In this document: positions 35,101-47,639 of the stretch, one piece after another | Position numbering within the stretch: the first letter of the stretch is position 1 | Layout: each line of letters starts with the position of its first letter | DNA from: Anoplopoma fimbria | Lineage: Eukaryota; Chordata; Actinopteri; Perciformes; Anoplopomatidae | Assembly (NCBI RefSeq): GCF_027596085.1 | Contig: NC_072467.1 | Location: 11,872,976 to 11,936,975, forward strand | DNA: 64,000 bases | Direction: 5' to 3' | The notes under the pieces: generated by a model | What the model was told of the DNA's origin: nothing | Database searches by the model: none | What the model saw: only the letters and a program-made list of their open reading frames with translations | Program-made: the position numbers and the translations under genes

Positions 35101-37987
35101 GTTAAATAATTAAATTCAACTACTTAGTTAAAACCTAGTTTGAAGATCCACTCTTTGAATTAAAATAACAGAGTATCTTAGAATCCTTATGGAAAGCCTG
35201 GTTTTATAATCAAAAGGGGAAATTACATTATCAACAGCCACAGACAATATAAACGCTCATCTCCTCTGTAGATACTGCTGGCGACCTTTGACCAGCTGGT
35301 TTACTTGACTCTGATTGCGCCCTACATTTTTCTTATAGGTGCTAGGTATCGTAGTTGGCGTGCTGATTCAGGACCATGATGTCCGTCAGACAGAATTCCA
35401 ACAGCTGCCATACCACCGCATTTTCATCATGCTGCTGTTGGAGCTGAACGCCCCCGAACATGTTCTGGAGACCATCAACTTTCAGACACTCACCGCCTTC
35501 TGGTAGGACATTCACATCATATCTGAAGAGTCTCGCCTAGTGCTGAAATAAAGACGTTTTAAATGTTTCTGTCCATATATGATTGCTGCAGTTTGGTTTG
35601 GACTCATTTTTATGTCCTCTTTATGTGCAGCAATACCTTCCACATCCTGAGGCCCACCAAAGCACCCGGCTTTGTGTACGCCTGGCTGGAACTCATCTCC
35701 CATCGCATCTTCATCGCCAGGATGCTGGCGCACACTCCGCAGCAGAAGGTATGCAAGAACAAGACACTGTCTGATTTGCACACTCTTTAACTACCTCACA
35801 TTTAGTCTTGTTGATACATAACTGTCGCCGCTTTCCCCATATTTGTGGGTTTTGAATTTTGGTCTAATACTCTGATGTTTTCTTCAAGGGTTGGCCCATG
35901 TACGCACAGCTGCTGATTGATCTCTTCAAGTACCTAGCCCCATTCCTGAGGAATGTAGAGCTCAACAAACCTATGCAAATCCTCTACAAGGTGCTCTCTC
36001 GTTTCTCCTTAATGTGCTTGCAGAAATAACAGCTGCTGTATTATCTACGTTTGACAACGATGAAACCCCCTGTTTCTGTCCGTTTTGTTGGTTGATTGAA
36101 CTTTGCATTAAAATCTGGGCCGGGAGTGACGACAATACACTGATTTACTTTTGTGTCACATTGACAGACCAGCTCCAATATCATGACACTTGCTCTGTAT
36201 CATAGCTGTTGTATTTGTTTAATTTGGTAATTCATATTGACTGTTCTTGTCTTCATTGTTTAGTTAATGTGCAAATGTTTCCTGTTTGGATTACAAAACC
36301 TCTTTGCTCCCTCTGACATCTGTCATTATTGTATGTTTCAGGGCACGCTGCGAGTGCTCCTGGTCCTGCTGCATGACTTCCCAGAGTTCCTGTGTGACTA
36401 CCATTACGGCTTCTGTGACGTTATCCCACCCAACTGCATCCAGCTCCGCAACCTCATCCTCAGTGCCTTCCCACGCAATATGAGGCTCCCTGACCCTTTT
36501 ACACCCAATCTCAAGGTACACACACACTCACACACACAGCTAAATATTAAGTTAAAGATGTTTCAAAGTGCAGCTTAGATCGACAGAACCTATAAGTTTG
36601 CTATTTAGACCTTACCATTTTGATTTGACAGAGGCAGGGTTTCTTTAGCTTTGTTTAGACTGACAAAATATCTCATGAACCTGTGTTTTCTTAACACCCC
36701 GGCTGCAGGTGGACATGCTGAGTGAGATCAACATCGCGCCCCGTATCCTCACCAACTTCACAGGCGTGATGCCTTCCCAGTTCAAGAAGGACTTGGACTC
36801 ATATCTGAAGACTCGGTCACCTGTCACCTTCTTGTCTGAGCTGCGCAGCAACCTGCAGGTAGGAGCAGCCTCGACTTATTTTAAGTGATTAGTATTAAAC
36901 TTCAAAAGATGACATTTTTATTAATTTGTCATCTTTGTCTCCCAGGTGTCGAACGAGCCAGGAAACCGCTACAACATCCAGCTGATCAATGCTCTAGTGT
37001 TGTACGTAGGCACACAGGCAATCGCTCACATCCACAACAAGGGCAGCACCCCCTCCATGAGCACCATCACCCACTCTGCACACATGGACATCTTCCAGAA
37101 CCTGGCCGTGGACCTGGACACTGAAGGTAAGTTGGCAGCAAACAAACCACAATCAGTTTTCTGTCCGTCACTGCTAAAAACGTCATGCCATGATAAAACA
37201 AACGGTTTGACATCACATGAGTTTTCCCTGACTTTTGTGTGGGTTGCTGATTCATTAAGCATATTGTTCGTTCTATTGAAAGTGCTATCTTAGAAGCTAA
37301 TAAAAATTAAAAAAGCTGTTTGTTTTTGATGCTGTCGGCTATTTAGATATTCAAAATATTTGCTTAACAAAAACGGAGGACTCATGTTTCTGCTGTCGTG
37401 TGATTTCAGGGCGTTACCTGTTCTTGAACGCGATCGCCAATCAGCTGCGCTACCCAAACAGCCACACTCACTACTTCAGCTGCACCATGCTCTACCTGTT
37501 TGCCGAGGCCAACACCGAGGCCATCCAGGAGCAGATCACCAGGTGAGACAGAGTCTGAGCGACTTCATTACTGCCGCAGGAAAACCTCGACCCATCACCA
37601 AGTGGACTTTTTAAACACAAGTGCTGTCAGTTCATGCTTACTCCGTCTCTTCCAGGGTTCTGTTGGAGAGACTGATAGTGAACAGGCCTCACCCATGGGG
37701 TCTCCTCATCACCTTCATCGAGCTGATCAAGAATCCTGCCTTCAAGTTCTGGAGCCACGACTTTGTGCACTGTGCTCCCGAGATCGAGAAGTAGGTTGAT
37801 AGCAGAATGCATTCATTGCAGGGAGGATTTTGAAAATAAAGTAATGTCAGCCTTATGTTCGAGCCGTTCTGCTGCTCTGTAACGGATGTTAATGTTCTCT
37901 CCCCTCAGGCTGTTCCAGTCAGTGGCCCAGTGCTGCATGGGACAGAAGCAGGCCCAGCAGGTGATGGAGGGCACCGGTGCCAGCTAG
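17776..37987 (+). CDS. CCR4-NOT transcription complex subunit 1 (CNOT1), 48 coding exons, 2,386 aa
   Basis: CNOT1 is the large scaffold of the cytoplasmic CCR4-NOT deadenylase. It binds the catalytic CNOT7/8-CNOT6 module, CNOT9, CNOT2/3 and adaptors such as TTP and the miRNA factor TNRC6. The ATG at 17776 opens [10 protein letters not shown], identical in start to vertebrate CNOT1; the reading ends VMEGTGAS and TAG at 37985-37987. I placed 48 coding exons (listed in the three block entries). All are GT-AG and the phases sum to 7,161 nt with no internal stop. The length is close to the human protein (2,376 aa), and identity is visibly very high throughout, apart from Ser/Thr/Pro-rich linkers in exons 17-19, 23 and 29-30. 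It is tail-to-tail with setd6, as in mammals. Possible splicing variation at exons 20 and 35 is listed separately. Confidence 0.98.
27222..27266 (+). promoter_or_regulatory. Triplicated, in-frame 5' splice site at the end of cnot1 exon 20
   Basis: Three tandem copies of a 15-bp word (GATGAAGTATGTAGC/T) at 27222-27236, 27237-27251 and 27252-27266 straddle the exon 20/intron 20 junction. Each holds the same GAA|GTATGT donor, with GT at 27228, 27243 and 27258. The first gives the conserved MSVDE|VLEML protein. Donors 2 and 3 would add VCSDE or [10 protein letters not shown] in frame with no stop. Confidence 0.85.
29400..29523 (+). ncRNA. Possible intronic H/ACA-type snoRNA in cnot1 intron 27 (speculative)
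   Basis: The 207-nt intron 27 contains a stem TGAGG/CCTCA extended by GTGTCT/AGACAC (29412-29445), then ATACCA at 29445-29450, which fits the H-box pattern ANANNA. A hairpin AGTAACTC/GAGTTACT (29491-29498 with 29510-29517) is followed at once by ACA (29518-29520). Human CNOT1 introns are known hosts of SNORA46 and SNORA50, which makes the location plausible. The first hairpin lacks a convincing pseudouridylation pocket, so this remains weak. Confidence 0.2.
30710..37987 (+). other. cnot1 exons 30-49: CNOT9-binding and NOT modules
   Basis: Coding parts: 30710-30864, 31141-31437, 31557-31697, 32094-32198, 32358-32477, 32766-32960, 33079-33221, 33468-33576, 33796-33965, 34285-34516, 34607-34855, 35339-35502, 35631-35748, 35889-35990, 36342-36515, 36709-36858, 36946-37126, 37410-37542, 37656-37790 and 37909-37987. 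Exons 31-34 encode the CNOT9-binding (DUF3819) three-helix region with [10 protein letters not shown]. Exons 38-49 encode the C-terminal NOT1 superfamily homology domain that binds CNOT2/CNOT3, with [14 protein letters not shown]-type [10 protein letters not shown] and [10 protein letters not shown]. Confidence 0.93.
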
Positions 37988-38865
37988 CCTGTGTACCGGC
38001 CAGCTCGTAGCCCTCGGGAGAGATGCCGCGGCCTTGACTCACTCCCCCCACCACCACACACACCTCTCTCTTTACTGTCGGCACTGGATAAACTGGCATC
38101 CACAGTCATTCGAAATGTGGATGAAATGACTACTGCTCACGGATCTAAAGAGTTAGATTTTTTTGTTTATCCCTCTGGGGCTGAATTGAGATGAAGAGAA
38201 TGGATTGGGACATGCTGTTTAATATACTTTTTTTTTTGATGCTTTGATGTAAATATTGGAAAAAAGGGAGAAAGGGCGAGTAGATGTGTGGAGAGCAATG
38301 CACATGTCAAATAAAATGTATCCTGACATGTAAAGACATGAAAACATATTTTCACTCACTACCAAAGTCCTTGGTTTGCTTCCCTCCCACACAAACCTTT
38401 TTTTCTGACCTTTTTTGTTTTTGTTGCTTTCTGAGGCTGAATGTTAGATGATTGAAGAAAAAAAGCTGCCTGCTACTTTCATTTGATTCCTTTTTATCCC
38501 TGAGTGGGACAGGAAGACGAAGTTTAGTCTCCCAGGTGGGGTGGGGGGGGTCTACTCCGGGCGTGTCGGTGGAGACGGTTTGCTGATGGTTTGTCCATTT
38601 GAAGCTGGCTCTGGAAGTCTCTCCCTGGCACTTGTAAATTGTGCAAAGTGATGGCGACATTGTATCTTGACGATTTGTACAAAGATCCAAATTGAAGAAC
38701 AACAATAGAAGGACCAATACAGCCCATTTTGTAACATTTTGAATGTTTTGTAAATGTATTGGTCCATGTGTTGTATTTTGTAGTCCTTTCTAGTTTGCCT
38801 TTAGTTCTTGCTACTTAACTGCAGTATGCATACATACAGGAAATAAAGCATTCAAACTGCAAGGC
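37988..38865 (+). other. cnot1 3' UTR with two poly(A) signals
   Basis: After TAG at 37987 the sequence runs to AATAAA at 38310-38315 and a second AATAAA at 38842-38847 followed by a TGTGTT-rich stretch, giving probable short (about 340 nt) and long (about 880 nt) 3' UTRs. Cleavage positions are inferred. Confidence 0.75.
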
Positions 38866-39498
38866 ATCTGTGTTCATTCAGGACTACAGGATATACCAGG
38901 TGTTTCAAAAGTGGACATCTATTTATACAAACAAAATTCATATACATTAAATATCATGTTACTAAGTGTTTTATATTCCTTGAAGTTCTAAGTAAGGTTA
39001 ACATGTTTTTTATCGCTAAAATCAAAATTTGTATACCTACTTTTGAAACTGTTTAATGTTTTTATTAGAACAAGTGAAATGCTCAGTGTTTTATAGATCC
39101 AGGACTGGGTGGCCTGCCATGCCTAGAAAGGATTCAAAGACTAGAAAATGTTGTGCATCAAATGATAAATGGCTTATAAACATCTAAATGGGTTTTTAAA
39201 GTGTAACTATGGATATCTGCAAGGGTAACTTTTGGCATTGCTTGCATGGAGACAGAATTTCTAGTGTATGCCAAAAAAACCAACAAATTTTCAGGTTCTG
39301 ATTGAGGTTTTCTGAATGTCTACAGTAAGTTCAAATTTGCATATTTTGAAATATACAACCTTTTTTTCTTTTGCAAATGATAGTCATAATATCCCTATTT
39401 TAAGTACAGATGATGACAACAGTTTGCGTATCGACACTGACAGTGTATATTAACGTGAGTGCAAAACAAGGACTGTTCATCTTTCTTCAGGAAAAACA
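38866..39498. other. Spacer between the convergent cnot1 and setd6 3' ends
   Basis: About 630 bp of AT-rich sequence with no supported exon, RNA gene or clear TE termini. Confidence 0.6.
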
Positions 39499-39504
39499 TT
39501 TATT
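39499..39504 (-). terminator. setd6 poly(A) signal
   Basis: AATAAA on the minus strand, 73 bases after the setd6 stop codon. It implies a short 3' UTR. Confidence 0.75.
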
Positions 39505-39576
39505 GACAGCGATTTTAGATATTTCTAGTTTCAACATTGAGATAAAAAGCTCCAGTAGTCTGGCTCACAGCTGGAG

Positions 39577-42184
39577 TCATGACTTGGTGAGCTCCATCAG
39601 TCTGTGCAGGATGCTCTTCTGTCCACAGCGTACCTGCAGGGCTTTCTGCTTCCTGCTGCTCAGTCCTTCAAACGCTGCCTTGTCCTCCATCAGTTCCTGG
39701 TCGCTCTTAGCACCACCCTCTCCCTCCTCCATGTCTCCATAGGACCTCACAGTCAGATGGGCTGCTTCATGAATCAGCCATTTCCACGAAGCCTTTAATC
39801 CAGAGAGACCCTCGTTAGAGAAAGCGAGGGAGATCTCTTCCTCCTCATCTTCCTCCCATCCTTCATTATCTTTGAACTCTGAGAACTCCTCCCTCGACAT
39901 GCACAGCACCTGGAAATCGACAAAGCAAGAGTTGTGTTTCCAATTACAGCCGTTCCTCAAATATTCATGTCCGATGTCATTTCAATTTTACACAGCGCTG
40001 TTCCAGGTGCCCTCTTACCTTGAGCACAGTATGTAGCTCTGTGTCTGTGAGGCAGCCCTGTTTGCCAAAGACGAAGGCTCCTTTCTCTTGCATCATCTGA
40101 CCCAGCATCTCCCACTGCTCCTCCACCAGCTGCCGGTGCAGATCAGACTGAGCACCTGCAAGGAGAATAGGAAGGTGAGATATGGAGGGAGGGTTGAGAG
40201 GAGGCACAAAGTAACAGTGTTGCATTTGGGTTCCCATCAAAAAGCATTCTTCAATCTCGTTTTCTTCAACACTTCTCTCTCCTGCAATTTGTCGACTCTT
40301 TCGACCAAATCTGTCAATCTTGTCACCTTGCATGGCGACCTTGTAGAGGTTGGTGATTGGGATGTCGGCGGTGTCGTTGCCGTTGCTATGGTACGGCTCT
40401 GTGAAGCCGTACATGTGCAGCAGCTGCCAGTTGGCCATCTGCCCGTAGGTGTTAAACACTTCCTCGCCTTTGTGAATGCGGCACACGGAAACCATCTTCA
40501 AACTGTCCTGAAAATGATGGCGTGCACAGAGATTGTGCCGATTAGTTCAAGCTTCAGGTAAACAACAAACCTTTAAATCCAAATGTTTGAAACATGAAAA
40601 GGTCCATTAATATTAGGACCGGATGCGTCCCCTCACCGGTGTAAACTCCAGATTTGCATTGTGATTGGACACATGATTAAGCATGTCGGCCATGGGAACC
40701 ATCATCGGTGGGTTTGGGGCCTTCTCCTCCTCTTCGTCATCCTCATCATCTTCACTGTCCTCCTCTTCCTGTGGCTCTTGGAAACTACAGAGAGGAGGAA
40801 GAACCGGGATGGGGGTGAATTTAGAGGGACGACGAGGCTACGAAGACCGAGATACTTTGTTTATGTATTTGTGTCATGCTCACTGACCTGTAGGCCATGA
40901 CAAAGGCCACCAGCTGTGAGTACAGCTTCAGTGTGTGTGTGTCAGGGTTCCACAGGTCAGGATGCTTGGTGATGAAGGGAAGGACCACGTCCCTGTATTC
41001 CCTCTGGATGTTGGCCAGGTCTGTGTCCACAGCCTCAGGAATACCCGTTCCCCTCAACAGTCTGTCTCTCTCCTCTTTAGACCTGAACGAATGAACTGCA
41101 AGTTACTGTAAAGAAAAGCTAGAAATTCACACTTCATCAACAGAAAATGAAAAAGGATCTAGGATAGGGGTTAGAAGCGGATTTAAATCTGTTTCTCACC
41201 AGAACATGGGGTGGTCCAGTGTCTTGAAGTCGGTCCACAGAGAGAGGTAGGGTTTCCAATGGGACTGTGAAGATGTGTATTCATACAGCAGAGCCAGAAG
41301 CAGGGGAACCCAGCCGGACGAGCTCTCCAGAGATGACCTCTCTGTGAAGGGTAAGAGGAGAAACTGAGTTTTGAATGGGGCGATGGACACAGCTTCAATC
41401 TAACTAAAGCATCTTTGTAATTCAAAACCATCACCTTTCTCCAGCACGACAGAGACCTTTGTTGTCTCCTGGTGGAGAAGAGCTGATCTGGGGATGGTGA
41501 ATAAAACCTCTCCCTCCTCGATGTTGTCCATAGCCAGCATCCCGTACTCGGCCACTGTTCCCTCTTTACTCACACACACCTACAGAGAGACACATCCTGG
41601 TCAGTGTGGTTTATGAAGACTGAAATCACCTCAGCTAAGTTGAATAAATTAACCTTCTTCAAAAACTTTTGTCAAATACGAACAATGGGAAAAACAAAAT
41701 AAATAGACTTCCTGGTTGACAGACAGCCTCAGAGACTGATTAATATTTAGGCTGACATACCTTTTTGCTGAGTAACAAGCCGACTCTGTTGCACCACTGT
41801 AGAAAGTCCTGCAGCGGATTAATCTCTGAACCATCATCTACCTGTCGGCGCATGGATACAAATAAATGAAACATCAATAACATGAAATGGCACGTGTGAT
41901 GTGTGTGCACGCACTTGGTTTCACCATGAAACTACATTAACACTGCAAACCTTGAATACATATTAACTACGTTAATGTCTGTCGTTAGTAACCTAGGTAA
42001 CGTTAGATAGTCCCCATCTTCCCCACATAATGTTACAGAAAACAAAGTAAGCACCAGGAGCGACCACGTACACGTGACGCTAACTGTAACGTTACCCAGA
42101 CACACTGCTCAAACAGATACAATCTCACGTGTGTTGTTAATGCGGAATGAAAGTAACCTTAGGTCGTTTCGCTTTAGTTGCCAT
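39577..42184 (-). CDS. N-lysine methyltransferase SETD6, 9 exons, 462 aa
   Basis: SETD6 is a SET-domain monomethyltransferase; mammalian targets include RelA Lys310 and histone H2A.Z. Exons on the minus strand: 42184-42158, 41841-41761, 41579-41435, 41341-41200, 41082-40888, 40784-40637, 40507-40327, 40155-40019 and 39909-39577. All are GT-AG and total 1,389 nt with TGA at 39579-39577. The product starts MATKAKRPK. The SET core is split by an insertion, as in the Rubisco-LSMT class: [10 protein letters not shown] and [10 protein letters not shown] early, [10 protein letters not shown] and HPMFW in the insert, [10 protein letters not shown] (Asn-His SAM-binding motif) and [14 protein letters not shown] (catalytic Tyr) later. 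The C-terminus is the Rubisco-LSMT substrate-binding-like domain. An acidic stretch ([15 protein letters not shown]) precedes MADMLNH. Human SETD6 is 473 aa. The gene is convergent with cnot1, a conserved vertebrate neighbourhood. Confidence 0.96.
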
Positions 42185-43184
42185 CTTGTCAATGTAGTTT
42201 CAAAGGACTTGTTAGGCGCTGCTCAACTACATGAATGTGCGAGGAGCCCACTGGAGCATGCGGACTGTGACGGCAATAAACAGCGACTTGTAGGGAGGTT
42301 ACGGATTTATGTGACCCGACATTTTGACTATTTAGGGGCCAAACTCGTGGACTTTGAGGCGCGTTCCCGCATAGTCCGTGGGGGCTTTAGGGCTGTCACA
42401 CTGTCAATTCGTCGAGTGCTTGAAAGCTCTCTCGATACACATTTTGAACCCTTTTTATGAACACTTTCCGTATGTCCTCATTTCAACAATCTTTGCCGGG
42501 GGGGATTACCCAGCATTCATAGCGATATGATGTTAAACACGTGATTACCGGAGGAAACGCGGAAGCGTTAAAAACAGGCAAACAGAAGATGGCACATGGG
42601 TATAGAGCCTGGTATACATCACACAACAACATTTAATATTAAGGGTTTGTGATGGTATATAAACCAGATGAAATCAATGGAATGCAAAGCTAAAGGGTGA
42701 CATCAGGATTGGGCCTACAAGTTGTTTTAGCTGGATTTAGATGAGAAAATTGATGTGATATGACAATTCATGTGTCATCAATTATTGAAATACTCAGTTT
42801 TCTGACATATGTGTCCAAGACATGGTTTTTACAAATACAAATATTTGGTTGTACATGTAATGTCATAATTGTTCTAATAGTATGATAAGGTTTGTCTTTG
42901 AATAGTGCTGTTTTAACACTGATGGCCGCTACAGTCTGTGTTGTACAGCTCGCCAAATCAGCATTACGATTTTCAGATTACAAGGAAATACCTGATTTTA
43001 ACCAGCAGGCCTCAAAGTCAAAGGGTATTCATTCCAATCTGTGCACATAGAACACATCAGGCTTGTCACATGGAGTCTACATGAGTTGTTATTCCAATTC
43101 ACAAGTCAGTAAATACACTGAGCTTACATTAAGGCTCTACAATCACACTTAATTGCACAAACACCAAAGAAACACCAAAAAAGA
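42185..43184. other. setd6 promoter side and gene-free spacer
   Basis: Directly upstream of the setd6 ATG, CpG-containing sequence runs to about 42570 and probably includes its promoter; no TATA box is evident. An open plus-strand frame at 42074-42460 overlaps setd6 exon 1 and has no recognisable domain. From 42570 to 43184 I see AT-rich sequence without a supported feature. Confidence 0.55.
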
Positions 43185-44048
43185 AAGAAATATCAGAAAC
43201 AATCTTCTTTAACAGTCTATGAGAACATTAATCTGTGATGAAACCTAAGAAAAGGACATGCAAAGCTAAAAATGGTTACATATTTCTAAAATAGGACCTG
43301 CTCCTCAAAGATGTCCCAGGCTGTTTCTACTTTGAACTATTTTAACAGGTACAGCTCTTGGTAAACGTTTGCTCAAAACTTATGGAGGAAAAATAAAATA
43401 TGTTTAAAAACACACCACTAACAAAGGTCCAGGTCAGGCCTCCGGTAATAAATTGCTTAATAGTTACAACCAGGCCCTCTCCTAATGATGGCCCTTCATC
43501 TGCGTTTTTATAAATATGCTTTAATGAAATAAAACACACAGACCTTGACATAAAAATTAAGACATGATTTGTCATAAGAATATGCAGTTTGTTTTTTATG
43601 TGAAGCTGATGTTTGAGCTCACTTGTCTTCAAACCCACTGATGAAAGATGCTGAGGGAAAACAAAGGAAACAGATGAAAGGTGTAAACCCTTAGCAGAGT
43701 TTAGGAAAAGCCAGCAGCCATATCAAACTCCCAAAGGGGTTAGTTTTCAATTTGAGGTCTGTTTGGGTGAGGCCATCCAACATACCGTGAGATATGCAGC
43801 AGATGTTGAGGTAAAGTTGCCAAAAAAACCCTCAAAATTGAGGCACAGTTCTACATGAGACGGATGTAAAGAGCTCAGAGGAAGAGTGCTGAATGGGATG
43901 TAAAATGTTGAGCAGCAGAGGGTGCTCTTTGACCAGATTAGATACAGGTCTTCAAGATGCCACATCACCAGAGCAGAACTTAAATGCAGGTCTGCAAAGA
44001 ATAAGTAGGGGGACGGCATCTAGTCCCTCTTTTCCAGCATTGAACTAT

Positions 44049-44120
44049 GGCTCGTTGGTCTAGGGGTATGATTCTCGCTTAGGGTGCGAGAGGTCCCGGG
44101 TTCAAATCCCGGACGAGCCC
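44049..44120 (+). tRNA. tRNA-Pro (anticodon AGG), unit 1
   Basis: Intact 72-nt cloverleaf without intron: acceptor GGCTCGT/ACGAGCC with discriminator C, anticodon stem CTCGC/GCGAG enclosing TTAGGGT (anticodon AGG, read as IGG after A34 deamination), T stem CCGGG/CCCGG with TTCAAAT. The B box GGTTCAAATCC is intact. A TTTT pol III terminator lies 4 bases after the gene, within AGTTTTAA. Confidence 0.97.
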
Positions 44121-47063
44121 TTAGTTTTAACCAATGGATTTCATCCATAACATAAGGCATATGATTAACACAAGTCAAAAATCACTAAATAGTATTATAG
44201 ATAAGACATCCCTGATATTCACCAGTATATCGTGCAAATTTAGAGTGTGTGTAAATTGTTGCCAAATACACTTGATGCTCGACTTAGTGCCATGATTCAA
44301 CCAAAGCTTCCTTTTGTTAATGTCTACTAACTTATATGTCATTGAATTGTACACATCCACATTCACAATGTAGCCTCTGCATTCAACCCATAGTGGTATT
44401 AGGATCAGTGGGCAGTTAGAGGGTGTGGTGTCTTGCTCATGGGCACTGGCTGCTGACAGACCACATTGTGTACCTGGTCACTACTACTAGGACTTAAGCT
44501 ATTTGACCCTTTCAATTAAATAACAAATATGTCAACGCAGCCAGCAACCATTACAATTACTGTTTTTTTCACATGATAACACACTAAATCTACACATAAA
44601 TCACAGTTACTGAGACTGACTCTCAGAGAGCCAAACCTCAGCTCAAGTGTACAAAACTCTAAACACATTTTTTCTGCTTTGCACCCAATTTGCAATTCAA
44701 CATGGCACTTTTTGAAACACATTGCACACAGTTCTCTACCTAAGACACAAGAATCTGACATAAAGTTTTTTTTGCAATTTCGAAAGATTTGCACCATCCA
44801 ATATGCAACATCCATTGACCAATTGGCTGATACACGTGCCACCTGGCAAAACACCTTAATACTTGGTTGTTGACCAGTCAATCAGGTTGTATGCACTATA
44901 CAAAGACCACAGGTGAGTATCTATTTACGACAACAACAATGGAAGCCAGCATTGCAGTGAGTTTTCAAAAACATGCATAAGCGATTGAAAAAAAAATGTT
45001 TTGACTCCACAAATTATTTTACTGTGACCACAACTACTGTTCTGATTTGCAGTGCAAAATGCAACTTTTGGAAATGCATCGGTGTATTGATTGATTTTTC
45101 AGTGTGGAGAGAAATACATGTTTTCATCAGTGTGCAGTACTGCTAGTCTTGGTTGTTGTGTTTGTTTAATTTATTCATGTACTTCACTCTAACAATAATG
45201 CTGAAAAATCTAACTCAGACTATATCCTTAAAAAGGTGAAAATATTAAAAGTATTTTTGATTGAGCACAGGAGTGTGTAATTTCTTCAAACAGAATCGGA
45301 TCGCAACAGCCAATACTGTGTGTGCCACGCAGTGACGATATAAGTTTTTTTTAATTATTGTATAATAAGGTCCTACTTGTGCTTGTGTGAATCGAGTGTT
45401 TTGTTTTGACAAATGAGCTCTATTTTCAAAATTGTGCTTAAATGATTGTAAACTTTAAAATGCACGTGGCTTGTCCTATCTCATCAATAAGGAGTAAAAT
45501 CATGAAATAATAAAAAAAAAAAAAAAAAAAAAGAATTAAATCATTGAAGGCATCCTCAACAAGAAAACACTTTAGCAGACTATGTGTGTTAGTTGTATGG
45601 GGCACTAAATTTAATAATAAAGACTCCCAGCGGAGTGGAGGAGCCTTGCCACTGGTCACAAGCCCACCATTCCACTCACTTTCTGTAACCACTGGAGCAT
45701 GAAAGCATGGTGGAATTAGCTAGCTAACTAGCCAGCTGCTAAATGACTTACATTTAATATTTGAATGCTTCATCTCCACACTCTAGTAACAGGGTAGGAA
45801 AGAACATTGCCATCGCCAGATATTCAGTCATTAACACTGATTCACCAGATTATGTAATTTGCTGAAAGCTTAATTTCAAGTACACAAAAAGAACAGAACA
45901 GGCTTTTCCTATGACTGTTACGCAACTCACTGGTACAGAAAAATGCATCTTAAAGCAAAAACGATAGATGCTGTGGGAGAGACGAGGAGCAGTCTGATAA
46001 GAGGATGTTAATATTGTACTTTAGACTTATCTACTGCACACATTACAATAATGGGCAATGTAGGAGAATCTAAGCAATTTCACTCATCAACTGGACTGAT
46101 AATTTGGCCAACCTTAATGTGTCAATGAAGATTAAAAAAATTAGCAGTCCTAAAAATCCAAGTGATGATAATCTGGAGAAGAAACAAGAAAAAAATATCA
46201 GAAACAATCTTCTTAAACAGTTTATGAGAACATTCATCTGTGATGACAGCTAAGAAAAATACAGGCAAAGCTAAAAATGGCAACATTTTTCTGAAATAGG
46301 ACCTGCTCCTCAAAGATGTCCCAGGCTGTTTGTACTTTGAATTATCTTTCACAGGTACAGCTCTTGGTAAACGTTTGCTCAAAGCTCATGGAAACATAAA
46401 ATACTTTTAAAAACACACCACTAACAAAGGTCCAGGTCAGGCCTCCGGTAATAAGTTGCTTAATAGTTACAACCAGGCCCTCTCCTAATGATGGCCCTTC
46501 ATCTGCGTTTTTATAAATATGCTTTAATGAAATAAAACACACAGACCTTGACATAAAAATGAATACATGATTAGTCATAAGAAAATGCAGTTTGTTTTTC
46601 ATGTGAAGTTGATGTTTGAGCTCACTTGTCTTCAAACCCACTGATGAAAGATGCTGAGGGAAAACAAAGGAAACAGCAATCCGGATGATCAGAAAGGTGC
46701 AAACCCTTAGCAGAGTTTAGGGAAAGCCAGTAGCCATATCAAACTCCCAAAGGGGTTAGTTTTCAATTTGAGGTCTGTTTGGTTGAGGCCATCCAACATA
46801 CCATGAGATATGCACCAGATGTTGAGGTCAGTTGCCCAAAACAAACTCAAAATTGAGGCACAGTTCTACATGAGAAGGCTGTAAAGAGCTCAGAGGAAGA
46901 GTGCTGAATGGGATGTAAAATGTTGAGCAGCAGAGGGTGCTCTTTGACCAGATTAGATACAGGTCTTCAAGATGCCACATCACCAGAGCAGAACTTAAAT
47001 GCAGGTCTGCAAAGAGTAAGTAGGGGGACGGCATCTAGTCCCTCTTTTCCAGCATTGAAATAT

Positions 47064-47135
47064 GGCTCGTTGGTCTAGGGGTATGATTCTCGCTTAGGGT
47101 GCGAGAGGTCCCGGGTTCAAATCCCGGACGAGCCC
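47064..47135 (+). tRNA. tRNA-Pro (anticodon AGG), unit 2
   Basis: Identical in sequence to the unit 1 gene over all 72 bases by eye, with the same TTTT terminator and the same upstream flank. The preceding base context is GAAATAT, as in units 3 and 5. Confidence 0.97.
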
Positions 47136-47639
47136 TTAGTTTTAACCAATGGATTTCATCCATAACATATGATTAACACAAGTCAAAAATCACTAAATAG
47201 TATTATAGATAAGACATCCCTGATATTCACCAGTATATCATGCAAGTTTAGAGTGTGTGTAAATCGTTGCCAAATACACTTGATGCTCGACTTAGTGCCA
47301 TGATTCAACTAAAGCTTCCTTTTGTTAATGTCTACTAATTTATATGTCTCATTGAATTGTACACATCCACATTCACAATGTAGCCTCTGCATTCAACCCA
47401 TAGTGGTATTAGGATCAGTGGGCAGTTAGAGGGTGTGGTTTCTTGCTCATGGGCACTGGCTGCTGACAGACCACATTGTGTACCTGGTCACTACTACTAG
47501 GACTTAAGCTATTTGACCCTTTCAATTAAATAACAAATATGTCAACGCAGCCAGCAACCATTACAATTACTGTTTTTTCACATGATAACACACTAAATCT
47601 ACACATAAATCACAGTTACTGAGACTGACTCTCAGAGAG

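Noticed and set aside
36040..36150. Possible C/D snoRNA in cnot1 intron 43 (ACGATGA and CTGA words)
   Set aside because: The C box has a mismatch and no convincing terminal stem flanks the boxes.
42074..42460. 128-aa plus-strand frame at the setd6 promoter
   Set aside because: It overlaps setd6 exon 1 antisense, lies in CpG-rich promoter DNA and contains no recognisable domain or splice support.
43747..44019. Minus-strand open frame starting MPSPYLLF, repeated at 46828-47034, 49726-49929, 52939-53145 and 56146-56346
   Set aside because: It recurs only because the tRNA flank is duplicated. The C-terminal half changes by indel between copies, there are no splice sites or domains, and the frame ends are not conserved.
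44049..44120. tRNA-Pro copies as SINE heads
   Set aside because: All four are full cloverleaves with matched acceptor stems and pol III terminators, and no SINE body follows them.
44516..44881. 121-aa minus-strand frame, with a 116-aa sister at 50711-51061
   Set aside because: It translates the repeated non-autonomous element in the array, shows no family motif and is broken in units 2, 4 and 5.
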